Below, piece after piece: positions 17,763-25,626 of a DNA stretch of 64,000 nt; position 1 is the first letter of the stretch, and every line of letters starts with the position of its first letter. The notes under the pieces were generated by a model that saw only the letters and a program-made list of their open reading frames with translations, was not told where the DNA came from and searched no databases. The stretch is from Paenibacillus cymbidii (GTDB lineage: Bacteria; Bacillota; Bacilli; Paenibacillales; NBRC-103111). Location of the stretch: contig NZ_SHLX01000013.1 in NCBI RefSeq assembly GCF_004764705.1, forward strand, positions 124,001-188,000, read 5' to 3'. The position numbers were made by a program, and so were the translations under genes.

Positions 17763-17901
17763 GAACGGACCTCAATTCTTTCCCGAATACTGGCCGATTA
17801 TCTCTTCCCTCCCATAGTACCACCACCCGCGGAAAAATGTTACTATACCGATAGAACCATTCCGCAAGCCAGTTTCGCAAGTGGAGAGGAGTTTGGCGGA
17901 A

Positions 17902-18627
17902 GTGGAGCATCCGATCATTTTCGTCATTGACGACGACCCGGATATTCAGCAGGTGGTGACGGCCTTTCTGACCCACGAAGGGTATGTCGTGCGCAATGCG
18001 CTCAGCGCCGCCGCGGCGCTGGAATGGCTTGCGATCGAAGAACCGGATCTGATCGTGCTGGATATCGGGATCCCCGATATGGACGGCATTACGCTGTGCC
18101 ACAATATTCGCAAGCAGTACCAACGGCCTATCCTGTTCGTGTCCGGTACGCTGCAGCAGGAGCAGAAGACGCTGTCCCTGAAGTCGGGCGGCGACGACTT
18201 TATTGCCAAACCGTTCGATCCCGAAGATCTGATGCTGCGGGTAAAAGCGAATCTGCGCTGGAGCCGGTTGCTCGGCCAAGCTCCCGCAAAGGAAACGAAG
18301 CTGGAATTTCCCGGGCTCAGCATCGATCTGGAGCGGATGACGGTAACGGTCAACCGCCAACCGGTGCCGCTCCTGGCCAAAGATTTTCAACTGCTGGTCG
18401 CGCTGGCCAAAAACCCCAACCAGGTGTTCCACCCGCGCCAGCTCTATCGCCAGGTGTGGGAGGACGAAGCCAACTATTCCAAAGACACCGTCAAAGCCCA
18501 CATCTTCAACCTGCGCAAAAAAATAGAACCCCTGCCGTCGCTCCCCCGGTATATCATCACGGCGGGACGGCTGGGCTACAAGTTCAATCCGTACGGCGCC
18601 GTGGAGCCGGCCGCCACTTCCGAATAA
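17902..18627 (+). CDS. OmpR/PhoB-family response regulator
   Basis: A 241-residue regulator with an N-terminal receiver domain (FVIDDDPDIQ; phospho-acceptor Asp54 in LIVLDIGIPDMDG; Lys in DDFIAKPFDPEDL) and a C-terminal winged helix (LLAKDFQLLVALAKNPNQVF, TVKAHIFNLRKKIE, YIITAGRLGYKF). I place the start at GTG 17902, which has AGAGGAG ten bases upstream; an earlier GTG (17881) and TTG (17893) have poor spacing. It is divergent from the 7TM kinase and very probably its partner. It converges on the giant SLH gene, with a perfect-stem terminator between them. Confidence 0.88.
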   Translation: MEHPIIFVIDDDPDIQQVVTAFLTHEGYVVRNALSAAAALEWLAIEEPDLIVLDIGIPDMDGITLCHNIRKQYQRPILFVSGTLQQEQKTLSLKSGGDDFIAKPFDPEDLMLRVKANLRWSRLLGQAPAKETKLEFPGLSIDLERMTVTVNRQPVPLLAKDFQLLVALAKNPNQVFHPRQLYRQVWEDEANYSKDTVKAHIFNLRKKIEPLPSLPRYIITAGRLGYKFNPYGAVEPAATSE

Positions 18628-18670
18628 TCTTTTTCCGCCGCATCCGGATACTTGTCCGTTCCAATGCGGA

Positions 18671-18703
18671 AACAAGCGGCATCCCCGGGGGATGCCGCTT
18701 GTT
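18671..18703. terminator. Bidirectional intrinsic terminator
   Basis: A 33-bp perfect palindrome around one central G, with 16-bp arms starting AACAAGCGGCATCCCC. It stands between the convergent regulator and SLH genes and can serve both, although the T runs are short. Confidence 0.75.
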
Positions 18704-18718
18704 CTGTGAACCCGCCGA

Positions 18719-21700
18719 TCAGTGGGTGAAATAGTACATCATCGCCTTGTTCATCGCGCCCCGCAGCACAGACTGGAAGGTCGTCAAATTGTCGGCCAGG
18801 CCAAGCGAGGCGAGCGGCGCGACGGCCGTCATGATATTGAGAATTTGCCAGCCGAGCTCGTTATGATAGATGTCCCACAACGCGTCCCAGGTGTCGCTTG
18901 CGCCGTAGCCGGCCTGCACCAGCTGGATGCACGCCGGGATCCAGTCCCAGCCGAGCCGCTTCATGATGCGGGCGGCGTCGTTGCCGCTCATGCCCGCTTC
19001 GCGCATGATCGCGAACGGGATGCCTTCGCGGAGGTCGGTCAGCATGGCGCTGATGGCGCTGTCCAGGTCCGCTTGAATGAAGCTTACGCCGATATTGGTG
19101 GCCAGCGACTTCAACGCTTCATACACCTGCATATCCGTAAAATAGCGCTGAAAGTGAATCTGCGCTTCCAGCATCGAACGCCCCAGTTGGGTTAGCGTCA
19201 ACGGCGAGTTCCGGGCAATCGCATCCCCGACCTGCGCGAGCGTCCACGAGGCGCCGATCGCCTGCTTGCCTTCCCACATATCGGTGACGTAATACCGCGG
19301 GTCGTCCTTGATCGCCACCAGCGCCTTGGCCATGTCGTCGATGCTCCGCCAGCCGCCGTCGTACAGGTTCTTGAGCATCATGCTCGTGCGGCTGTCCATG
19401 GCAAACGCCATGACAGCGGCTTGTTCCAGCGTGCCGTTCCACGACCGCAGATAAGCCACGGCCTGGACGGGAGTGAGTTCGTCGCTCCCCACCGTACGGC
19501 CGATATCGGCAGGCGCATACCCGAGCTGGAACAGCAGGCGCAGCGTTTCCTGCGCGCTGTAGCGCCAGGCGTCCTGCAGGACGCGGCGCGCCTCGTTCGC
19601 CGGCAGGCCGAGATTGCGCAGCTGCGCGGCCGCCGTCGCGTCTCCCCGGCCGAAGTCCGAATCGAGCATGGCTTTTTCCAATTCGGTGTAGAAGTACCCG
19701 CTCTGCTGCAAGGCAATGAGAATGTCGCCTTGCGCGCTGGCCGGAAGCGCGCCCCTGATCGCCAGGTAAGCGTCAAGCGCGCGGTAGTTCCGCTTGGCCA
19801 TCTCCTTCGCAACGGTCTGCACATCCGTGGCGCCATACAGCTGCACCATGGCGAGCGCAATTTGCGGCGCCGCGTCCCCGTGATAATCGTAACCGAGCGC
19901 GTAAAGTATACTCGTTTGCGTATAGCCGGCCTTCTTCAACAGCAGCGCGATCTGCACGCCGTCGTTCACGCCGAAATACCCCTGCAGCAGCGGGAATGCG
20001 TCGGAAGCGCTGTAATACTGGGCGGCCAGCATGCTGACATAAAGGTCGACGCCCGCTTGGCCAAAATGGCTGCCGACCGCACCCGCGACATCCTTCGCAA
20101 GCGCGTGCGACCGATTCTGCAGCATGGCGCTCAGCATATCGACCGCATTCAAATGGTACACATGGTCGAGAATGTCGATCGTATCGCTCAGCGGACTGTT
20201 CAGCGACTGCAGCACGGAGATCGCATATTTTGCCGTGCGCGCGTCCGAAGCTTGCAGCGTGGTTTCCAGCCGGTTCGACACTTCCGGATACACGGCGGCA
20301 ATGACGGCGTCCATCTTCGCGATGGCGCCCGTTGCGTAAATATAACCGTCGCAATACGTCTGGAAAATCGCGATCAATACGTTGTTCTGCGAGAAGCCGG
20401 CCGTTTTGAGCCCGCTCGCCATAACGACAGGATCGGCGACGCCAAACGAGGCTTTCAAGGATGTCGCCGCGAACGTCGCCGAATCCGGTCCGTCATGGTT
20501 GCGGTCGAACAGGTCCTTGGCCAGCACCGCAAACGGATCGACGCCGAATGCGTCGGTCACCGCTGCGGCCACGTCCGCCGGCGCATAACCGACGCCGGGA
20601 GCGTTCAGCATGTTCGTCACCTGCACGGCGTAGTTGCTGCCGGAGCCGAACATGTTGCGGAGCGCCATTGTCACTTCGTTCAAGGCATAGCCGAGGTTTT
20701 TCAACGCCAGCGCCATGTCCTCGAGCCGCACATTCCGTTTGCCGTAGAGGAACCAGGCCACGTCCGTCGCGCTGTAGCCCGCTGCCTTGAACGACTGGCC
20801 GTTCAGCGTCAGGCCCTCGCCGATCTGATTCGTCGTATAGCCCGCGGAAGCCAGATCGAGAATCAAGGTGGTCGTATCGGTATGGCCATATACTTGTTTC
20901 AAGATTTGCGATACCGCATATATGCCGGTCAAATCGGGAACGTAGGAGCCTCTTAACGCTCGGACGGCTTCCACCGCAGTCGCCCCGTACTTGTCTTTCA
21001 GCACCTGGCCCACGAACAGCATGTCAGGCAAGGAGCCTCGAAACAGACCGGCGTCCTGCAAAATCCGGATCGTGTCGACCATCGTCGAGCCGCTGACGTT
21101 CACCATGGCGCCGACCGCATCCATTTTGGCGAATGCGGGCTGCAGATCGTTCACCAGACTGATGTTGTTCGCCAGCCCCGCGCCGATCAGGAAAGCGGCG
21201 ATTTCATCCGCGGAGCAGCCCGGAATCGGCTGGTTTGTCGCCGTATTCGTGCCGCTCATCGCCAGCAGCTTCGTATACCCGCTATTGGACGCGCTTCGAT
21301 ACACCTTGTAGAGCAGCGCGCCCAGGATGCTTTTCATGCTCGCCAGTTGGAATCCGCTCGCCCGCAGCTCGAGAATAACGGCGCTTGCCTGCGCCTCCGT
21401 CAGCGTCGATTGCGGAGCCAAATAAGAGACGATATCCGCAGCGCTGAAATTGGCGGCGCCGAGAGCGGCGGCGATCGTCATTTGCCCCGGCTGCCTCGTC
21501 GTTGCCGTCGGAACGCCGAACTGGGCGAGCAAGGACGCGATCTCGGCGATGGGAGCGCCGTACACCTGACGCAGCGCTGTGGCCACTTCGCCCGGATTGT
21601 ACGCCTGGGGAACGCTTGCCGGCATCGGGTCGATCTGGAACAGCTGCGCCACCATATCCGCTTTGGTATGGATTTCGGCGTTGCCGAGCAGCGCTCTTGT

Positions 21701-24700
21701 CGTTTCCACCGCCGAATATCCGGCCTTGTTCATAAAATAAACCGTGTAATTCAGCCGCGCCCCGGTGAGCCTGTTCATGAGGTCGAAATATTCCGGCGCC
21801 GTGAAGGCGCTCTTCAAGGCGGCATACGGATTGTCTACCGTAAGCAGTCCTTCCCAAACCTGCTGGGCCGCGTATCCTGCCTTGCGCAGCGTCTGGGCCG
21901 TTTGCTCCGGCGTCGCCTCGTAAGTTTGCAGAAGCATGACTCCGATATCCGCAGCCGCGTAACCGGCTTCGCGCAGCAAGTCCGTCGCCCGGTCCCGGTC
22001 GACGCCGTAAACGGCTCGCAGCACTTCCCCCGCCTTCCCGGTATCGATGCCGGCTGCTTTCATCGCGGCTGCGGCCTGTCTGTCATCGTTCTGGTACACC
22101 TGGTACAACACTTGTCCGACATCGGCGCGGAAATTCGAATAGACGCTCAATAATTTTGCGGCTCTGTCGTTGCTCGTCCCGTAAAAGGTTCGCATCGACG
22201 CGGCCAGCTGAAGAGTCGGATAAAACCAACTGATGGCCACAACTTGCTCGTCGGTGTATCCCCCCTCCTTCAACGCCCTGATCCAATCGTCGGAATTGCC
22301 GTTCAGGTAGCTGAAGTTTTTGCCCAGGTTGTTGACATTCAGAATCCCCGCTTCCTTCATCCCGATCAGCAGATGATAGACGCTGATCCCGTAGGGCAGC
22401 AGCATGCCGGGCATGTTCTCATTGCTGATCCCGTACACGGTATTCAGCGCTTTGACCAGCGCATTCGTATTGTAGCCGCCGCCCAAGATCGCTTTCACCG
22501 CGTCGTCCGCATTGATACCCGCATTGTTCTTCAAATCGGTCGCCGTCTGCACGGCGGTCATCCCGAGCATCCTGTCGTAAGCCGCCCGGCCGCCCGGCGT
22601 GCCGCCGTTGGCAAACACCCGCCAGGTGAAAGCGGGCAGCGCCTTGTCGTCGGCGGAACGGACCGTACCCGGCGCATAACGCAGCTCCAGCGTGTTCGGG
22701 TGAACAGGCGCGCCCAGCGCGAACTCGATCCGCGTCGCCGACGCCGACAGCGCCGCACCCGTAATCGCCACCGGCGCGCCGGAGTCGGTGAGCGTGAAGC
22801 CGGCCGGCGCTTCGGGCAAGTCGGCCATCGTTTTGCTGAACAGCACCACAAGCTTGCGTTGATCGGGGCTCGTCATGGCTCCGGTGACCGCCGGCACGTC
22901 GGGCACGACAACCTTCATGCCGCTGCTGAACACATACCCCGGCATCGCCAGCGTCAACGCGTAGGAGGCGCCCCCGGTCAGGAAACCGTCTACCCGGTAG
23001 GTCGCGCCGTCATCCGTGCTGCGCAGCTTGGAGACGAGGGCGGGCATGCCGTCGGCATTCACCATGACAAGATTGGCGATCGACAGGTTCGGAACCGCCG
23101 GCGACAGCGACAGATCGAAGCCGTTCGCCGCCGGGTTGCCGACCGTTGCCGTCGCCCAAATCACCGACGGCCCGCTGTCTCCTCCGTCTCCCCCGCCGGC
23201 GGCGTTCCCGGCTCCCGCACCTGCTCCCCCCGCCGGCGCGCCGTTCGTTGTCGTTCCGCCGACATTCGCGGAAATACCGCCTGCCACGATCGTTTGCGCC
23301 GGCTTCTGGGCGACGGTGACGCCCGCCGAAGTGATCGACACCGTGTTGATCGCGCCGTCGCCTTTGATCGTAGCCGCTGCGCCCGCGTTGACAATGCCGA
23401 CCTGCGTATTTTTTTGCAGCGTGACGCCGGCTCCCGCCGCTTGCTCCGTCAGCGTCAAATTGTCGACCTTGCCGCTGGTGACGTTCAGCTGCGCCGGCGC
23501 AACGAGGACGACGTTCGGGAAGTCGCCGTCGAGCGTCACTTCCCCTGTCGTCGACACCGTTACGGTGCCGTAGCTGGCTCCGCTGCCGCTGGCTACCTGC
23601 AGCGTGGCGCCGGATGCGACCGTCACTTGATCGACGGCCGTCGAACCTTCGATCACTACCCGCACTTGCCCGTCCACCTTCGTAATGAAGACGCGGGTCA
23701 ACGTCGAGTCCAGCACGTGCACGCTGTTGCGGCCGCCGCCTTTGACGGTCGTTGTGCCCTTGACGACAACGCCGTCCAGCGCAACATCGCCTTCGCCAAT
23801 GCCTTCGCCAAGCAGCAAATCGCCGGTGATCGTCACGTTGCGCAGCACGACGTTCGGCACGTTGATCGCCATGTCGCCTTCAAACGTTTCCGTGCCGGAA
23901 GCCGGCCCGTACGTTCCCGCCGTGTCGATGGAGGAAGCCAGTCCGGGTGGCGGAGTCGTTTCGCTTTCGGCCATCTTGCGCACGCGTTCCAGCAGCACGA
24001 CCGCTTCGGCCCGCGTCAGCGGCCGGCCGGCACGAAATACGTTGCCGTCGTATCCTTCCATGATGCCGGCTGCGGTCACGGCGCCGATCGCGCCCCGGCT
24101 CCACGCCGCCATCTCCTGCGCGTCCGCGAACGGAGCGGCAGCAGCTGCGCCTTCGGCGTCCAGCTTCAGCAACCGCGCGATGACAACCGCCGCCTCCTGC
24201 CGGGTAATGGATGCTTCCGGACGGAACAAACCGTCGCCGCCGCCCTGCATGTACCCGGCTTCCAGCGCCCGCGCCACCTCCGGCGCATACCAGTCCGTCT
24301 CCGCTACGTCGGCGAACGGGACCGCCGCCGCCTTCGTATAACGGAACGCCCGGTTTACCAGCGCGGCCAACTCCACGCGGGTCACTTGGCCGTCCGGGCG
24401 GAAGCTGCCGTCCGGGAACCCGTTCGCCAGCCCCTGCCGCAGCCAGGCCGTTATGGCAGGCTCCGCCCAGTGCCCGGCGATGTCGGCTGCTGCCGGCAAT
24501 GAGCCCGCGGACGCCTCTGCCGCCGGTGCTCCGGCCTCGGGCGTTGGCGTTATTGCCGCAGCCGTCGCTGCAGCCAGTCGTTCGGCGGCCATCGCCGCCT
24601 CCGCATACGACGTCTCCCGCTGGCCGGGAACCGCCACGAACGAGGCGAGCAATGACAGGACAAGCGCCACGACACCCGCCCGTTTTCTCCATCCCAAGCA

Positions 24701-24712
24701 TTTCTTTTGCAT
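18719..24712 (-). CDS. Giant S-layer homology protein with about twenty helical repeats
   Basis: A 1997-residue secreted protein. Start ATG 24710-24712 gives a signal peptide (MQKKCLGWRKRAGVVALVLS, then a cleavage region near SYA); longer readings lack a ribosome site. Three SLH domains follow (about residues 77-118, 137-180, 200-245; AADIAGHWAEPAITAWL, PDGSFRPDGQVTRVELAAL), which bind pyruvylated wall polymer. Residues about 265-480 are Thr/Val/Gly-rich with parallel-beta character (VPNVVLRNVTITGDLLLGEG). A beta-sandwich-like stretch precedes residue ~690. The remaining 1300 residues are degenerate 30-35-residue helical repeats of the type LKxAGYxxxxVxxALxxxYG (for example LREAGYAAADIGVMLLQTY, LKNLGYALNEVTMALRNMFG, LKKAGYTQTSILYALGYDYHG). 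I do not know a function; a surface adhesion or scaffold role is inferred. Confidence 0.88.
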   Translation of the reverse strand: MQKKCLGWRKRAGVVALVLSLLASFVAVPGQRETSYAEAAMAAERLAAATAAAITPTPEAGAPAAEASAGSLPAAADIAGHWAEPAITAWLRQGLANGFPDGSFRPDGQVTRVELAALVNRAFRYTKAAAVPFADVAETDWYAPEVARALEAGYMQGGGDGLFRPEASITRQEAAVVIARLLKLDAEGAAAAAPFADAQEMAAWSRGAIGAVTAAGIMEGYDGNVFRAGRPLTRAEAVVLLERVRKMAESETTPPPGLASSIDTAGTYGPASGTETFEGDMAINVPNVVLRNVTITGDLLLGEGIGEGDVALDGVVVKGTTTVKGGGRNSVHVLDSTLTRVFITKVDGQVRVVIEGSTAVDQVTVASGATLQVASGSGASYGTVTVSTTGEVTLDGDFPNVVLVAPAQLNVTSGKVDNLTLTEQAAGAGVTLQKNTQVGIVNAGAAATIKGDGAINTVSITSAGVTVAQKPAQTIVAGGISANVGGTTTNGAPAGGAGAGAGNAAGGGDGGDSGPSVIWATATVGNPAANGFDLSLSPAVPNLSIANLVMVNADGMPALVSKLRSTDDGATYRVDGFLTGGASYALTLAMPGYVFSSGMKVVVPDVPAVTGAMTSPDQRKLVVLFSKTMADLPEAPAGFTLTDSGAPVAITGAALSASATRIEFALGAPVHPNTLELRYAPGTVRSADDKALPAFTWRVFANGGTPGGRAAYDRMLGMTAVQTATDLKNNAGINADDAVKAILGGGYNTNALVKALNTVYGISNENMPGMLLPYGISVYHLLIGMKEAGILNVNNLGKNFSYLNGNSDDWIRALKEGGYTDEQVVAISWFYPTLQLAASMRTFYGTSNDRAAKLLSVYSNFRADVGQVLYQVYQNDDRQAAAAMKAAGIDTGKAGEVLRAVYGVDRDRATDLLREAGYAAADIGVMLLQTYEATPEQTAQTLRKAGYAAQQVWEGLLTVDNPYAALKSAFTAPEYFDLMNRLTGARLNYTVYFMNKAGYSAVETTRALLGNAEIHTKADMVAQLFQIDPMPASVPQAYNPGEVATALRQVYGAPIAEIASLLAQFGVPTATTRQPGQMTIAAALGAANFSAADIVSYLAPQSTLTEAQASAVILELRASGFQLASMKSILGALLYKVYRSASNSGYTKLLAMSGTNTATNQPIPGCSADEIAAFLIGAGLANNISLVNDLQPAFAKMDAVGAMVNVSGSTMVDTIRILQDAGLFRGSLPDMLFVGQVLKDKYGATAVEAVRALRGSYVPDLTGIYAVSQILKQVYGHTDTTTLILDLASAGYTTNQIGEGLTLNGQSFKAAGYSATDVAWFLYGKRNVRLEDMALALKNLGYALNEVTMALRNMFGSGSNYAVQVTNMLNAPGVGYAPADVAAAVTDAFGVDPFAVLAKDLFDRNHDGPDSATFAATSLKASFGVADPVVMASGLKTAGFSQNNVLIAIFQTYCDGYIYATGAIAKMDAVIAAVYPEVSNRLETTLQASDARTAKYAISVLQSLNSPLSDTIDILDHVYHLNAVDMLSAMLQNRSHALAKDVAGAVGSHFGQAGVDLYVSMLAAQYYSASDAFPLLQGYFGVNDGVQIALLLKKAGYTQTSILYALGYDYHGDAAPQIALAMVQLYGATDVQTVAKEMAKRNYRALDAYLAIRGALPASAQGDILIALQQSGYFYTELEKAMLDSDFGRGDATAAAQLRNLGLPANEARRVLQDAWRYSAQETLRLLFQLGYAPADIGRTVGSDELTPVQAVAYLRSWNGTLEQAAVMAFAMDSRTSMMLKNLYDGGWRSIDDMAKALVAIKDDPRYYVTDMWEGKQAIGASWTLAQVGDAIARNSPLTLTQLGRSMLEAQIHFQRYFTDMQVYEALKSLATNIGVSFIQADLDSAISAMLTDLREGIPFAIMREAGMSGNDAARIMKRLGWDWIPACIQLVQAGYGASDTWDALWDIYHNELGWQILNIMTAVAPLASLGLADNLTTFQSVLRGAMNKAMMYYFTH

Positions 24713-24923
24713 CAATATTCCCGCCTTCCGATCCCATGATGATTCGCTTTCCTTGCGACTCGTCCCACGGCGAACAGCCGCCGGAAACGACGTCTTTAGC
24801 TTCATTTTAGCGGCAATCGGTAAAATAGCGGTTTTTGGGCAAACAAAATTTTTACGGGAGATAAGTCCGAACGAATCGTTTATAATGGACAAAGCCTATC
24901 TATCCCATGTAAAGGTGGTTGCC

Positions 24924-25160
24924 ATGGCAAAAACGAACAACGGCGTTTGCGCATCCTGCAATAAAACATTCAGCAAAATGGCCATTGCGAGGCATTTGCA
25001 AAACTGCCCCGGCAGGGCGCCGAAAGCCGGGACCAGTCCGTATTTTCTGCTGAGCGCGCAAGGGCGGTATTCGCCGGAATACTGGCTCTATTTCGAGGCA
25101 AGCGCGGACGAAACGCTGGCGAAGCTGGACGATTTCCTGCGCGATACGTGGCTGGAATGA
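24924..25160 (+). CDS. N-terminal half of a pRiA4b ORF-3-like protein (split gene)
   Basis: A 78-residue product from ATG 24924 (AAGGTGG upstream; TATAAT at 24881-24886 may be the -10 box). It starts with a zinc-knuckle-like segment (GVCASCNKTFSKMAIARHLQNC) and ends YFEASADETLAKLDDFLRDTWLE. In the pRiA4b ORF-3/IS1096 passenger family that last motif is normally followed directly by a CCGH-type motif and a SxF segment. Here the frame stops at TGA (25158-25160) and the next ORF continues the family sequence in another frame, overlapping by ATGA. Read together, the two ORFs look like one gene that lost about 13 bp, including the CCGH codons. Alternatively they are translationally coupled halves. 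Confidence 0.7.
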   Translation: MAKTNNGVCASCNKTFSKMAIARHLQNCPGRAPKAGTSPYFLLSAQGRYSPEYWLYFEASADETLAKLDDFLRDTWLE

Positions 25161-25561
25161 GCATGTTCGAGTTCGCGGATGAAACCTACTCTTCCGCCCC
25201 CGACCCGGACTATGGCGACAAAAGCATGCGAATCAAGCTGGGCCGCTTGCTGCACAAAGGCTTGACCTTCCGGCACGAGTACGATATGGGCTCAACGACC
25301 GAATTGACGCTGAAGGTGGTCGGAGAACGATCCGGCGCCAAACGCGCTTCCGGCATCGAGCTTCTCGCTCGCAACGATGCCCCCGTCCTCACCTGCACCG
25401 CATGCAAAAATGCGGAGGCGGCCTACGTCTGCTCGGATTGCCAGTATGACGAGTCCGGCTGGTTGTGCGAATCCTGCGCCGAAGAGCACGAATGCGGAGA
25501 AGAAATGCTGCTTCCGGTCGTCAACTCGCCGCGCGTAGGCGTTTGCGATTACTCGGGATGA
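25157..25561 (+). CDS. C-terminal half of a pRiA4b ORF-3-like protein (split gene)
   Basis: A 134-residue frame whose ATG (25157-25159) overlaps the upstream stop as ATGA. MSMFEFADETYSS, LRHEYDMGSTTELTLKVVGER-like sequence (YDMGSTTELTLKVVGER) is the core motif of the pRiA4b ORF-3 family. The C-terminus adds Cys pairs (LTCTACKNAEAAYVCSDC, WLCESCAEEHECGEEM) that could bind zinc. No independent Shine-Dalgarno sequence precedes the ATG, so expression would depend on the upstream half. The family is often carried by mobile elements, but no transposase is next to it. Whether the pair is a pseudogene cannot be settled from sequence alone. Confidence 0.7.
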   Translation: MSMFEFADETYSSAPDPDYGDKSMRIKLGRLLHKGLTFRHEYDMGSTTELTLKVVGERSGAKRASGIELLARNDAPVLTCTACKNAEAAYVCSDCQYDESGWLCESCAEEHECGEEMLLPVVNSPRVGVCDYSG

Positions 25562-25626
25562 GCTTCTTTTCCGCCCACTAACGAACCCCGCCTATGAACC
25601 ACTACTGCCGAGAGGGGTGATTGTGT

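Noticed and set aside
22244..24502. Long plus-strand open frame opposite the SLH gene
   Set aside because: Arg/His-rich composition of a high-GC shadow frame, no ribosome site; the opposite strand encodes clear SLH domains.
24713..24892. N-terminal extension of the SLH protein to a TTG at 24892 or ATG at 24805
   Set aside because: No ribosome site there, and the signal peptide begins at 24712.
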